Origin: G965222505 sp965222505
GTDB taxonomy: Bacteria > Bacteroidota > Rhodothermia > Rhodothermales > DATKEJ01
DNA: 64,000 bases
Reading direction: 5' to 3'
Assembly (NCBI GenBank): GCA_965222505.1
Contig: OZ244956.1
Coordinates: 1-64,000, forward strand
The stretch's first letter is position 1, and every line of letters begins with the position of its first letter. Positions 8,878 to 17,700 of the stretch are shown piece after piece. The notes under the pieces were generated by a model, which was not told where the DNA came from, did no database searches, and was given only the letters and a program-made list of their open reading frames with translations. The position numbers were made by a program, and so were the translations under genes.

Positions 8878-10554
8878 TTATGGCGCGTGAATCAGGACGC
8901 GACTGGTCACAGCCTGGGTACCTCTTACCATCAGAAGGTACGAGCCATAGGGGAGTGTTGAGCCGAGAATCGAGAAGGTATGAGGGATACCAGAGGAAAG
9001 GAAGCCGGAAAATAGGTTTTGTACTTTTCTGCCAGAGACATCAAACAAGGCGATCTCGACATGTTCAGGCTCCGGGGCGGTCAGTGTAAAACTTGCCGAA
9101 GCATAAAATGGATTGGGATACGGGGCCGAAAGCGAATAGGTGTCAGGGACATCAAGATGAGACTCCAGCACCGGCGAGTACACGGAGGTACCATTGAGGT
9201 CAACCTGTTTCAGCCTGAACTGGTGCAGGCCTGGTTCGAGCTTGCCGAGTTCGTACTCATAGGTGATCGGTTCCAGAGAAACAATGGCACCCTCTACAAA
9301 TCCGATGGAGGTAAATGAACGCCCATCTATGCTTTGTTCGACTTCAAAGCCGGCATTGTTGTCTTCGCTCAGCGTCGTCCAGCGCAGGAATCCGATTTGG
9401 CCCTCAACTTCAAACCTGAAATCCGAAAGCTCCACGGGGAGTGAGGTGTCTACGATGTAATCTTCGACTTCTCCATCATTGGCCGGGCCGGTGGGTAAAA
9501 GCCCACCTTCAGAGCTGATTCTGAACCGGGCAAACAGTGCTGTAGGGAGGTGTTGAGGGTGGCTGAAACAGATTTCCGTAGGTAGGGCTGCAACCAGATT
9601 TAAGCCGGAAGGTGGCGTGATGCGTTCAAAATTTTGCTCGAAACGGTTGTTTCCATTGACGTCTATCCAGGCATCAAGGAGGCCACCTGAACTGGATGTT
9701 GCAGTAAGACATGAACTGCTGGTGCCGTGCACCATGATGATCGGCGCGATGCCGTCCTCATCATCTGACTCAGACGCATCATCCCCCAGCCCGGCAACAT
9801 TTGGGATTCCATCAGGTTCGGCATCGACTCCGGCACCCAAAATGGGCCCACCCGGTCGAAGGATATGACTCGGTCCATTGTTGACACGATGGGTTTGAAA
9901 GAGGGGGTCTGGGGTTCCGTTGTCCGGGGCATCCCCGTAGTCCAGACCGAGGACGGTCACCGCATAATCTTCGACTTCACCATCAATGGCGTTTCCGGCA
10001 ACAGCCAGGCTGCCCGTACTCGACAACCGGGCGCGGCTAAAGGATGGGCCGGGCCGGGCCTCGCAAGGTACCGAAAACGTATAGGTATTTTCACCCGCAA
10101 CAAGGGGTAATGAGGCCTCAACGTCGGTTGGATCGGTCACCCGTTCATTGTCTACATCATAGACCCCGTTGCCGTTAAAGTCGATCCATAGGTCCAGAAA
10201 AGCCGTTGCAAGTCCGGCGGTATTGGTCAAAAAGATGCGTACCGAATCGGTGGTGCAAGGTGCAAATCCATTCGAGAGGAAGGTAATCCCGTCCTCGTCA
10301 TCGCCATCGGCGTCGGTATCGTCTCCATCAGCGAGGGGGGAGGGCACACCATCAGGATCAACATCAAGCGCTGAGCCCAACATAAAGCCGGGGACGACGG
10401 TATGGCGAGACCCAAAATCTACCGCAAGCGTACCGTATGATGCCGGCAAATCACCATAGTCATAGGGTTGTGCGAAAAGCCAGAGTGGGCAAAGAAGTGC
10501 CAGGGCCGAATAGTACAGGATGCAAGATCCTAAATATTTCAGAGACGGAATCAT
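8878..10554 (-). CDS. secreted GEVEDY-domain protein with T9SS sorting domain (paralogue 2)
   Basis: This 558-residue paralogue of the flanking genes has the same order of parts. A signal peptide ends at 'LLCPLWLFAQ'. Two GEVEDY modules start at 'DYGDLPASYG' and 'DYGDAPDNGT' and contain 'DFNGNGVYD' and 'DVNGNNRFE'. The FnIII-like linker contains 'LPVELSDF' and 'TLSEDNNAGFEVEQS', and the C-terminal sorting domain contains 'APYPNPFYASASF'. It should be displayed on or released from the outer membrane. On the minus strand an AAGGAGG sequence abuts the ATG with no spacer. Either the start is not classical Shine-Dalgarno or translation begins slightly downstream, although no good alternative start is visible. 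The paralogy with both neighbours points to local tandem duplication followed by divergence. Confidence 0.85.
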   Translation of the reverse strand: MIPSLKYLGSCILYYSALALLCPLWLFAQPYDYGDLPASYGTLAVDFGSRHTVVPGFMLGSALDVDPDGVPSPLADGDDTDADGDDEDGITFLSNGFAPCTTDSVRIFLTNTAGLATAFLDLWIDFNGNGVYDVDNERVTDPTDVEASLPLVAGENTYTFSVPCEARPGPSFSRARLSSTGSLAVAGNAIDGEVEDYAVTVLGLDYGDAPDNGTPDPLFQTHRVNNGPSHILRPGGPILGAGVDAEPDGIPNVAGLGDDASESDDEDGIAPIIMVHGTSSSCLTATSSSGGLLDAWIDVNGNNRFEQNFERITPPSGLNLVAALPTEICFSHPQHLPTALFARFRISSEGGLLPTGPANDGEVEDYIVDTSLPVELSDFRFEVEGQIGFLRWTTLSEDNNAGFEVEQSIDGRSFTSIGFVEGAIVSLEPITYEYELGKLEPGLHQFRLKQVDLNGTSVYSPVLESHLDVPDTYSLSAPYPNPFYASASFTLTAPEPEHVEIALFDVSGRKVQNLFSGFLSSGIPHTFSILGSTLPYGSYLLMVRGTQAVTSRVLIHAP

Positions 10555-10726
10555 CCTCCTTTTCCTCCGCTGATGCCTGCTGATGGGGCAAGCATAGGTC
10601 CATGAATGTGCCTCTTTGCATTTGTTTAAAGGTAAGAGGCGTGCAAGGTGTTGAACTACTATTCGTTCCAGAATGTAGGAGGTGCGTAAGGTAGGCGTTA
10701 CATTTCTCAGGTGGGCGTAATAAATG

Positions 10727-10759
10727 AAGGCCGACCGGCATTTTTCGCCGGTCGGCCTT
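10727..10759 (-). terminator. strong hairpin, terminator of the third GEVEDY gene
   Basis: A perfect 13-bp inverted repeat (arms AAGGCCGACCGGC and GCCGGTCGGCCTT) with a 7-base loop lies 38 bases downstream of the stop of the 10797-13556 gene. There is no long T tract, so factor dependence or a transcript-end-stabilising role is also possible. Confidence 0.6.
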
Positions 10760-10796
10760 AGCCTGAGGGGGAACCTCAGTTTTGGGAACCAGGATG

Positions 10797-13556
10797 CTAA
10801 CGCATTAAGGTGAGCTTCTGTGTTGTGGCAAACCCTTGACCTTCAAGGCGCACCATATAGACACCGCTCGGCCATTGGGAACCGTTGATACGGATTTCTT
10901 TCATCTCGTTCGCCGAGACCTGTCCTTCGAAGAGGGCAATTATCAGGCGGCCAGAGATATCGTACAGGTGGACCTTTACGTGCTCCCGTTCGGCCAGGAT
11001 AAAGCGAATCAGCGTTGAGGGGCTGTTCACGGCGGGGCCAAAGGGGTTGGGATACGCAGGTTCAAGCACGAATCCACCGGGAAGTTCGAGGCGGAGTTCC
11101 AGTACTTCGCTGTACCACACGCTACCGCTGATGTCCACTTGTTTCAGTCGGAATCGGTACAGACCGGGATTCAAGCCATCCAGCCGAAACTGATAGTCCT
11201 GGGCTTGATCTGTTGTCCCGCCCCCTTCTAGGAAACCGTAGCTGGTAAAGGCGGAGCCGTTATAGCCGTATTCGATTTCAAACCCTGCATTGTCCTGTTC
11301 GCTCAGGGTTGACCACGAGAGGGTAGCCGTAGTTGGTCCGGTGGCTTCAGCATGGAACCCGGCCAATTCCACCGGAAGGCTACTCGAAATATCTACGGTA
11401 TAGTCTTCGATTTCGCCGGAGCTCGCCATACCCGTTGGGTTATTGATTTGGCTTTGATCAAAGGCCACACGGCATCTGATGTAGCTCGTGCCGGCTTGTA
11501 CATTAGATGGGGTCGTGTAATCCAGTTGAATTTGCCCCGAGGTCGAGAAGCTGGCTTGGTGCATTTCCGAAGCATCAAAAGTGGTGCTAAGGTCAAAGTC
11601 AATCCAGCAGGCAAGCCAGGCTTGGGTGGCAGTCGTGTTGGTCACGTTGACGTAGAGCGCAATGGATTCCCCCTGGACGTCGGTCAAGACTGGTAGGTTG
11701 GGAATGCCATCTTCATCACCGGCATCTCCCGTTGCCTCTGTTCCCGGTTGTCCGTCAGCATCTGCATCCGGTGTAACCCCAAGAGATAGGCCCGGAGTAA
11801 TGGCATGGAACGGCCCGTTGTTACTGTTCAATGTCCCATAGGAATCCGGTGCATCCCCATAGTCGATACTGACCAAGTTAATCCGGTAGTCTTCCACTTC
11901 ACCTGAAGATGCTGCTCCCAATGGTGTCAAGCCGCCGGTTTCACTCAAGCGGAATCGGGCATAGGTGGCTGCATTGACGCTTGTACACGGAGTGGTAACA
12001 GATACGGTGTTGTTACCCGTCGTTAAGGCAACGCTCGTTCCGCCATTGATGTGTTCCGCCGGGTGGTCAAACTGGCCATTACCATTTGAATCGATCCAGC
12101 CATCGAGCTTGGCTGTTAGGCCCAAATTGTTGGTAAGGTTCACGGTGAGGTCATTGGCTTTACAGTTGTACAACCCGGTATCGGTGGTGACAAGTGAAAC
12201 GAAGGTTACGCCATCCTCATCGGACCCGTCATCATTGGCATTGAGGGAGGGCGCGCCATCGGATTCGGTATCAATGCTGGCACCCAGGTTATATCCGGAT
12301 TTTGACCAGTGGGAGGGGCCATTGCTTCCGAGCAGGGTCCCAAACGTATCGGGCGCATCCCCCAGGTCAATCTTGTCGTCAACGGTTCCGGTTAATATGA
12401 TCACACCATCGGTAGCGTTGCCATCGTTCCGGCAACCGGGCATGAAGCGGAAAGCTACCTGGTCGCCGTCTCCAGGGTTATCCGTTAAGAAAAGGGACCG
12501 GGGGATGGCAAATTCGTAGACGTATGTGGGGTAGTCATTCTCCAGAAGGCCACCGGGGAAGGTGACTTCATAATATTGGGTACGGACGGTACCGCGAAGT
12601 GAACCCGTGAATGCAGTGCTTTGGGGGTCGAAGTTGGAGTGTCCCCAACCCGCTACAGCATCTACGCCATCACCACTAATGTACCAATCGCTGTCAGATG
12701 GGATATCGTTTTGGGCTCCACCGGCATCGCTCGACGTTTTGTAGAGTTTATTTCCCACATCCAGATCATGCATCGAGGGGTAGGTCAGGGTAGCAAAAGG
12801 AGCTGGAAGGGCGGTTAGTGCATCCCGGTTTTCGTGGGTCAGGTCAATGCCGTAGTCATAATACCATGAACCATAGCGCTCTGTACGGGCTGACCCTGTG
12901 CCGAGGTTAATCGAAAGGTCGCCGGTACGAACAAGCGCGGTATCGCTAGAGGATCGGGGGTCCTGTGAGCCCACGTCTGATCTGGAGGGGCCAGAGAACA
13001 GGTGCCCAACAGACGTTACAATGGCGACGTAGAAGCTGTCGGCATCGTTGTCGAAGTAGAGGGCTTCCACATCATATGGCTCACCACCATTGGGGCTATA
13101 GTCCAGGTCAGCGGAGCCTGGAGCGGGGGCATGTTGCACCGTAGCTTCCGTGAAGTTGGTACGCCAGTATCCAATCCAGTCCGATTCTACCCAATCGACG
13201 GTACTGGTATTGAGGGTGGGCACAAAGCTGTTCCAGTCAAAGGCATACGCGCCGAGGCTATCGTCTCCAATACCGTCGGTTTCCGAAGCCTGCAAGGCCA
13301 ACGTCACGCCAAAGTGCCCAGACAGCAGCGTGCCGGGACCCATCATGGCAGAGACCGTGGCGCTCCCTTTCTGAGGGACTGCGGCATAACCGGCTGTTGG
13401 AGATTTGCTAAAACGCTTGTTGTAAATCAGCTGGTTGGCTGCCGATTGCGCATGAACCGTGTTCAGACTACCGGCGAGCACAGTAGCCAGCAGTAACATC
13501 CAAGTAAGCGTATAACGAGGGACGAAAGCACAGATGGTTTTGAAGCAGTGCCACAT
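10797..13556 (-). CDS. large secreted GEVEDY-domain protein with T9SS sorting domain (paralogue 3)
   Basis: At 919 residues this is the largest and probably first-transcribed member of the array. After a signal peptide (cleavage near 'LNTVHAQ') it has an extra N-terminal domain of about 350 residues that the paralogues lack ('DSLGAYAFDWNSF', 'YDVEALYFDNDADSFYVA', 'YVYEFAIPRSLF'). Two GEVEDY-type modules follow ('DLGDAPDTFG' and 'DYGDAPDSYG', ending 'SGEVEDY' and 'SGEIEDY'). The FnIII-like linker with 'LPVELAGF' and 'TLSEQDNAGFEIEYG' comes next, then a sorting domain with 'PAYPNPFGP' and terminal 'TTQKLTLMR'. An excellent ribosome binding site (AAGGAGG, six bases before the ATG) marks the start at 13556. 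It is likely a surface adhesin or matrix protein. The N-terminal domain is not recognised beyond being an exported-protein type. Confidence 0.85.
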   Translation of the reverse strand: MWHCFKTICAFVPRYTLTWMLLLATVLAGSLNTVHAQSAANQLIYNKRFSKSPTAGYAAVPQKGSATVSAMMGPGTLLSGHFGVTLALQASETDGIGDDSLGAYAFDWNSFVPTLNTSTVDWVESDWIGYWRTNFTEATVQHAPAPGSADLDYSPNGGEPYDVEALYFDNDADSFYVAIVTSVGHLFSGPSRSDVGSQDPRSSSDTALVRTGDLSINLGTGSARTERYGSWYYDYGIDLTHENRDALTALPAPFATLTYPSMHDLDVGNKLYKTSSDAGGAQNDIPSDSDWYISGDGVDAVAGWGHSNFDPQSTAFTGSLRGTVRTQYYEVTFPGGLLENDYPTYVYEFAIPRSLFLTDNPGDGDQVAFRFMPGCRNDGNATDGVIILTGTVDDKIDLGDAPDTFGTLLGSNGPSHWSKSGYNLGASIDTESDGAPSLNANDDGSDEDGVTFVSLVTTDTGLYNCKANDLTVNLTNNLGLTAKLDGWIDSNGNGQFDHPAEHINGGTSVALTTGNNTVSVTTPCTSVNAATYARFRLSETGGLTPLGAASSGEVEDYRINLVSIDYGDAPDSYGTLNSNNGPFHAITPGLSLGVTPDADADGQPGTEATGDAGDEDGIPNLPVLTDVQGESIALYVNVTNTTATQAWLACWIDFDLSTTFDASEMHQASFSTSGQIQLDYTTPSNVQAGTSYIRCRVAFDQSQINNPTGMASSGEIEDYTVDISSSLPVELAGFHAEATGPTTATLSWSTLSEQDNAGFEIEYGYNGSAFTSYGFLEGGGTTDQAQDYQFRLDGLNPGLYRFRLKQVDISGSVWYSEVLELRLELPGGFVLEPAYPNPFGPAVNSPSTLIRFILAEREHVKVHLYDISGRLIIALFEGQVSANEMKEIRINGSQWPSGVYMVRLEGQGFATTQKLTLMR

Positions 13557-14099
13557 AATTTACCTCCTTGATCAATGTGGGGCAATCAATAAAAGAGGCA
13601 AAACCAAACTCCTCCCAGGAGTCCTTTGGATAGGGGGCAATGGGGATCTGAGTTCTCTAAAAAAAGCTCCACCCTGAGATCAGGGGTTGCCTAAGGAGCA
13701 ATACATTCAGTACTCAAAAGAGACCCAGGGAACAGGAATTACTTTCCAGTTTGCCTCCTATATTTCGCCGGGTCACATGAGCCTCAAAGACCTGGCGAGA
13801 AAGCCTCGAAAAAGCAAGGTTACAATTACCGTACCGTATTTCATGTTTGTCCATAATTGGTACTAAAGGGGTATGTTTTATGGTCCAAACGTATAGTTAT
13901 CAGGAGTAATATAGTGTTATGAAAGGGTTTCAGTCCCGGAATGATATTTTGAGAAATTGCAGAAGGAAGGCCGTGAGCATGGGGGATGGTTGGAATATGC
14001 GCAACGGATTCTGCAAAAGCTAACAACGTTTATTCAAAGGGAGGCATATATTTAAAGTCCTGTTCAAAAGAACATTTCGTCCGCATTTAAACAAGCCCT
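13557..14099. other. 543-base intergenic region between divergent genes, with a structured segment
   Basis: The region separates the divergent GEVEDY gene and the acyl-CoA dehydrogenase. It holds the ribosome binding site of the minus-strand gene at 13561-13569. It also holds an imperfect palindrome at 13765-13798, whose arms TCGCCGGGTC and GACCTGGCGA pair over ten positions, with one G-U on the plus strand. A small ACTCC/GGAGT palindrome lies near 13609-13623. The part from about 13840 to 14060 is AT-richer and shows no gene or repeat I recognise. Promoters for both flanking genes should be here but none is clear enough to mark. Confidence 0.5.
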
Positions 14100-14163
14100 G
14101 TTACGCCGTCTTGGCCCATTCGACCTTGTCGAAATGCACAAGATCAAAGACAAGCGGCGTAAC
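14100..14163 (+). repeat. 64-bp palindromic interspersed element, copy 2
   Basis: This is the best-preserved copy. Terminal arms are GTTACGCCG and CGGCGTAAC (perfect over nine bases, and extendable to CTTG/CAAG with a one-base bulge). An inner stem is formed by CATTCGAC and GTCGAAATG. It is about 87% identical to copy 1 and shares 21 exact bases (14149-14169) with the fragment at 20209-20229. It ends 19 bases upstream of the start codon of the next gene and by chance has an open frame that runs into that gene. Confidence 0.8.
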
Positions 14164-14182
14164 ATCAGTAAACCATAGAGAA

Positions 14183-15448
14183 ATGGCCGCTTTTCCGTTT
14201 AATATTGACGATGCTTACCTCTTTGAATCCCTTTTGGGTGAAGAAGAGCGCATGGTTATGGAATCTGCACGTGAGTATGCCCAGGCGCAACTGGAACCCC
14301 GTGCATTGGAAGGCAATCAAGACGAGGTTTTCCACCCGGAGATTCCCCAGGAAATGGGTACCCTGGGCTTATTGGGTTCTACGATTGATCCGGAGTATGG
14401 AGGGGCCGGTGTCAGTTATACATCTTATGGCCTGATTGCACGCGAACTTGAGCGCGTCGATTCCGGCTACCGGTCTTTCGCTTCTGTACAATCCTCACTG
14501 GTAATGCATCCCATCAACAAATTTGGGACCGAGGCGCAGAAAAGAAAATATCTTCCCAAACTGGCAACCGCTGAGTTGATCGGCTGTTTTGGGCTCACAG
14601 AGCCCGACCATGGCTCCGATCCTGGTTCGATGAAAACCACCGCCCTGAAGGTGGACGGCGGCTGGGTGCTGAATGGTGCAAAAATGTGGATCACCAATTC
14701 ACCCATTGCCGATATTGCTATCGTTTGGGCAAAAGCCAAAAACCATCGGAGTGAGGAGGGGGTCATCCGGGGCTTTATTGTGGAGAAGGACATGAAAGGG
14801 TATTCGGCTCCTAAAACCCACAACAAAATGTCCCTTCGCGCATCCATTACCGGCGAAATTGTAATGGACGAAGTCTTTGTGCCGGAAGAAAACGTATTTC
14901 CGGATGTACGCGGGCTAAAAGGGCCGTTTAGCTGCCTGAACAGTGCCCGCTACGGCATCGTCTGGGGGGCACTTGGTGCAGCCGAGGATTGTTACCAACG
15001 GGCCAGGCAGTATGTGATGGAACGAAAACAATTTGGCTATCCCCTTGGGGCCATGCAGTTGATCCAGACCAAGCTCGCCAACATGATCACAGATATCACA
15101 GCCATGCAATTGCTCTCATTCCGGCTTGGGCAATTGACCGATGCCGGGCAGGCTGTGCCGCCCATGGTTTCCCTTGCCAAACGGAATAACTGCGGAACGG
15201 CACTCAAGATTGCCCGGATTGCGCGAGACATGTTGGGCGGAAACGGGATCACGGGCGAGTTCCGGGTGGTGCATCATATGGTGAACCTCGAAAGTGTCAA
15301 CACCTATGAAGGGACCTTCGACATTCACGGCTTGATTCTTGGCCGTGCTATCACCGGTATCCAATCCTTCACCCCAAGAGGAAACGACCTGCCCAAAGTA
15401 GAAGCAAAACCGAATGGGCAGAAGGAAACCGTCCCAACGGGCTCCTGA
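14183..15448 (+). CDS. gcdH: glutaryl-CoA dehydrogenase-like acyl-CoA dehydrogenase
   Basis: This 421-residue FAD flavoenzyme would oxidatively decarboxylate glutaryl-CoA to crotonyl-CoA in lysine/tryptophan breakdown. Support comes from the acyl-CoA dehydrogenase signatures 'GCFGLTEPDHGSDPGSM' and 'MWITNSPIADI'. The GCDH-typical 'NSARYGIVWGALGAAEDC' segment is also present. The catalytic glutamate lies in 'NTYEGTFDIHGLILG' (Glu at about 375). The ATG at 14183 is chosen. The frame stays open upstream to 14111, but that part is only the translated palindromic repeat and is not family-like. The following glycosyltransferase starts 3 bases after the stop, so they may be cotranscribed without an obvious functional link. 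Confidence 0.9.
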   Translation: MAAFPFNIDDAYLFESLLGEEERMVMESAREYAQAQLEPRALEGNQDEVFHPEIPQEMGTLGLLGSTIDPEYGGAGVSYTSYGLIARELERVDSGYRSFASVQSSLVMHPINKFGTEAQKRKYLPKLATAELIGCFGLTEPDHGSDPGSMKTTALKVDGGWVLNGAKMWITNSPIADIAIVWAKAKNHRSEEGVIRGFIVEKDMKGYSAPKTHNKMSLRASITGEIVMDEVFVPEENVFPDVRGLKGPFSCLNSARYGIVWGALGAAEDCYQRARQYVMERKQFGYPLGAMQLIQTKLANMITDITAMQLLSFRLGQLTDAGQAVPPMVSLAKRNNCGTALKIARIARDMLGGNGITGEFRVVHHMVNLESVNTYEGTFDIHGLILGRAITGIQSFTPRGNDLPKVEAKPNGQKETVPTGS

Positions 15449-15451
15449 CCG

Positions 15452-16690
15452 ATGCGTCTAGCTTTCGTAAGCCAACCGGGGAGTACCGCTACGTTACCCG
15501 TTCAAAACGGTGCCATCCAGATTTGGATCTACGAAGTGGCGCGTCGCCTGGCCGAGCGGCATGAGGTCACGGTTTATACGTCTGCACAACCGGGGCAACC
15601 CACATCCGAACGCTACCAGGGGGTAACCTATCATCGGATCCCCCTGGGGTGGGATGCCTATTCCAGCCGGGTATATCGAGGGATGGATCGCATGGGCATA
15701 GGGCCTCGCACCAAACCTTTCTATGGCCGAAGCCGATGGTATCCAGCATTTGCACGTCAAGTTGCAGCAGCCCTCCGAAAAGAAGCGGTGGGATGCCTCC
15801 ACTTGATGAACTTTGCCCAGATGTTGCCTGTCCTCAGGCATCAGGTACCCCACGCCACGCTTGTGCTCCATATGCATGCAGAATGGCTCACCCAATGGGA
15901 TCCTAAAATGGTGGCGGGCTATCTGGCCCATGTTGATGGGGTTCTGGGATGCAGCCCTTTCATTGTCGATGCCGTACGTCAACGATTTCCTCACTTGGCC
16001 GAACGGATTCAATCCATCCCCAATGGCGTTGATGTGGACCATTTTTCCCCTTCGCAGATCTCCTCCAGCGAACCGACCATCCTGTTTATCGGTCGCCTCT
16101 CTCCGGAGAAAGGACTACACGTGTTGATGTCAGCATTGCCTCGGGTTTTCGAAGCCGTACCCAACGTCCGCGTTCAACTGATTGGGGCCGAGAAAAAGGC
16201 GGCCCCCGATTTTATCGACCCAGGCCGGGAAGATCCCGATGTGCAGGCGCTAGGGCCGCTGTATCGGGGAAGTTATGTGGCCTACCTGAAAGGCATGATA
16301 CCGGAAAAAATGAAGGATCGGGTTGCCTTTGAAGGGGCCATTTCTCACGAGGAGCTACCGGCGTATTTGCGAAAGGCAACCGTGTTGGTCAATCCCTCGA
16401 TTCGGGAGACCTTCGGGATGTCCCTGATCGAAGCAATGGCTTCAGGATGCCCTGTGATCGCCTCAAAAATAGGGGGAATGAAAGACCTTGTATCAGACGG
16501 GGAAACGGGCCTTCTCATCACGCGGAATGATGCGGATGCCCTGGCCGAGGCGTTGATTTCCTTGTTGAACAATCCTGACCAGCGTGCGAAGATGGGGGGA
16601 GCGGGGCGTAAACGCGTAGAAACAGCGTATACCTGGAATGCTATTGTCAAAGATCTGGAAGCGTATTACACGAAAATAAGCCGGTCATGA
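15452..16690 (+). CDS. glycosyltransferase family 4 (GT-B fold)
   Basis: This 412-residue protein has an N-terminal acceptor domain ('MRLAFVSQPGSTATLPVQNG', 'WIYEVARRLAERHEV') and a C-terminal Glycos_transf_1 domain. The latter contains 'ILFIGRLSPEKGLHVLMSAL' and the donor-binding 'PSIRETFGMSLIEAMASGCP' with the E-x7-E pair. It would transfer a sugar from an activated donor in the cytoplasm; the substrate cannot be read from sequence. Its stop overlaps the start of a PIG-L deacetylase (ATGA). A glycosyltransferase paired with a PIG-L deacetylase is the arrangement of bacillithiol/mycothiol (BshA/BshB-like) or of N-acetylglucosaminyl-lipid modification. That is suggestive, and a bacillithiol-transferase-like YfiT protein lies 4 kb away, but it is not proof. 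Confidence 0.85.
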   Translation: MRLAFVSQPGSTATLPVQNGAIQIWIYEVARRLAERHEVTVYTSAQPGQPTSERYQGVTYHRIPLGWDAYSSRVYRGMDRMGIGPRTKPFYGRSRWYPAFARQVAAALRKEAVGCLHLMNFAQMLPVLRHQVPHATLVLHMHAEWLTQWDPKMVAGYLAHVDGVLGCSPFIVDAVRQRFPHLAERIQSIPNGVDVDHFSPSQISSSEPTILFIGRLSPEKGLHVLMSALPRVFEAVPNVRVQLIGAEKKAAPDFIDPGREDPDVQALGPLYRGSYVAYLKGMIPEKMKDRVAFEGAISHEELPAYLRKATVLVNPSIRETFGMSLIEAMASGCPVIASKIGGMKDLVSDGETGLLITRNDADALAEALISLLNNPDQRAKMGGAGRKRVETAYTWNAIVKDLEAYYTKISRS

Positions 16691-17529
16691 CTACGTTCAG
16701 AGAGGCCCAGCGAATCAAAAAATGGGAACGGATGAAAGCTGGATGGACAGAACTTCAACCCGAGACATTCGGAGACTCCGTCCTGGTTTTTGCACCGCAT
16801 CCCGATGATGAGACCCTTGGCTGTGGTGGAACGATTCTTCGGCTTAGGGCCAATGGAAAACGTGTACGCATTGTGGCCATGACCGATGGGGGGGCATCGC
16901 ATGCGCATTTAATGCCGGAGGAGGAACTCATCGCCCTACGAAAAAAAGAACTTCTGGAGGCAACGGCCTTGCTCAACATTCCAGCAGAAGATGTCCTGTT
17001 TCTGGACTTCCCGGATCAAACGCTGGGCCGGTACAAAGACGATGCCACGGAACAGGTCAAAGAAATCATACAAAGAACGAAGGCAACCACCTGTTTTGTG
17101 CCATTTCATGGAGATGACCACACAGATCATAAGGCCACAAACCGATTCGTACGGAGTGCCGTATTCCAATTGGGTCAGCGGACGGAGGTCTACGGGTATC
17201 CCATCTGGTTTTGGATGCGATGGCCCTGGATTCCGATTTGGGAAGGATTAACGAAACGGACACTGCGGGGAATAAAAAACACCTATTTTGCAGTCGATGG
17301 GATTCATAGGGGGCGCGACTTCACCCATGCGGTTTCAATCGAGGGATGGCAAGAAAAAAAGAGACGGGCACTCCATGCGCACCGTACGCAGATGGAAGCG
17401 CTGAATAATAATGCGGATTGGGTCACACTTACCGGTGTGGGAGCCGGTCAATTTGTAGAACGTTTTTTTGAATCCCACGAAGTATTTCATAAGTACCAAC
17501 TGGCCGACAAAACGAGTCGAAATATCTAG
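16687..17529 (+). CDS. PIG-L family N-acetylglucosamine deacetylase (LmbE/BshB-like)
   Basis: This is a 280-residue zinc deacetylase of the PIG-L/LmbE family. The metal-binding motif is 'FAPHPDDETLGCGGTI' near residue 37-52, followed by 'VAMTDGGASH' and the second zinc/catalytic part 'VPFHGDDHTDHKATNRF'. It should remove an acetyl group from an N-acetylated amino sugar conjugate. The ATG overlaps the stop of the upstream glycosyltransferase, indicating translational coupling and a shared substrate. It could act in thiol cofactor biosynthesis or on a cell-surface glycan; it is somewhat longer than typical BshB (about 230-240). Confidence 0.87.
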   Translation: MTTFREAQRIKKWERMKAGWTELQPETFGDSVLVFAPHPDDETLGCGGTILRLRANGKRVRIVAMTDGGASHAHLMPEEELIALRKKELLEATALLNIPAEDVLFLDFPDQTLGRYKDDATEQVKEIIQRTKATTCFVPFHGDDHTDHKATNRFVRSAVFQLGQRTEVYGYPIWFWMRWPWIPIWEGLTKRTLRGIKNTYFAVDGIHRGRDFTHAVSIEGWQEKKRRALHAHRTQMEALNNNADWVTLTGVGAGQFVERFFESHEVFHKYQLADKTSRNI

Positions 17530-17700
17530 TGATATATCCTATTGGGTGCATAGTATGGTTATAAAAGCATCAGGCTATTGATAGAGTGTTTGAAATTATT
17601 TACCATTGAATCGGCGCACGTTAAACAATCTCCCAATAGAGGAAGGGACCTCAGCCATATACGTATCAACCTGGAGAGGGATAGGTATAGGCTTCTTGTT

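Noticed and set aside
7130..10459. Several long plus-strand ORFs opposite the GEVEDY genes
   Set aside because: They are rich in Ser, Pro and Arg by virtue of the Asp/Gly-rich coding strand opposite them. They have no start context or family match, and are shadows of the real genes.
13700..13840. Possible c-di-GMP or other known riboswitch in the divergent region
   Set aside because: None of the conserved riboswitch core sequences I know could be matched on either strand; only a plain hairpin remains.
13841..14026. Small minus-strand ORF in the divergent intergenic region (61 residues)
   Set aside because: No ribosome binding site, no family and low-quality composition; treated as noise.
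14111..14182. N-terminal extension of the glutaryl-CoA dehydrogenase frame into the repeat
   Set aside because: The extra 24 residues are the translated palindromic element and have no match to the family N-terminus. The ATG at 14183 fits the family.
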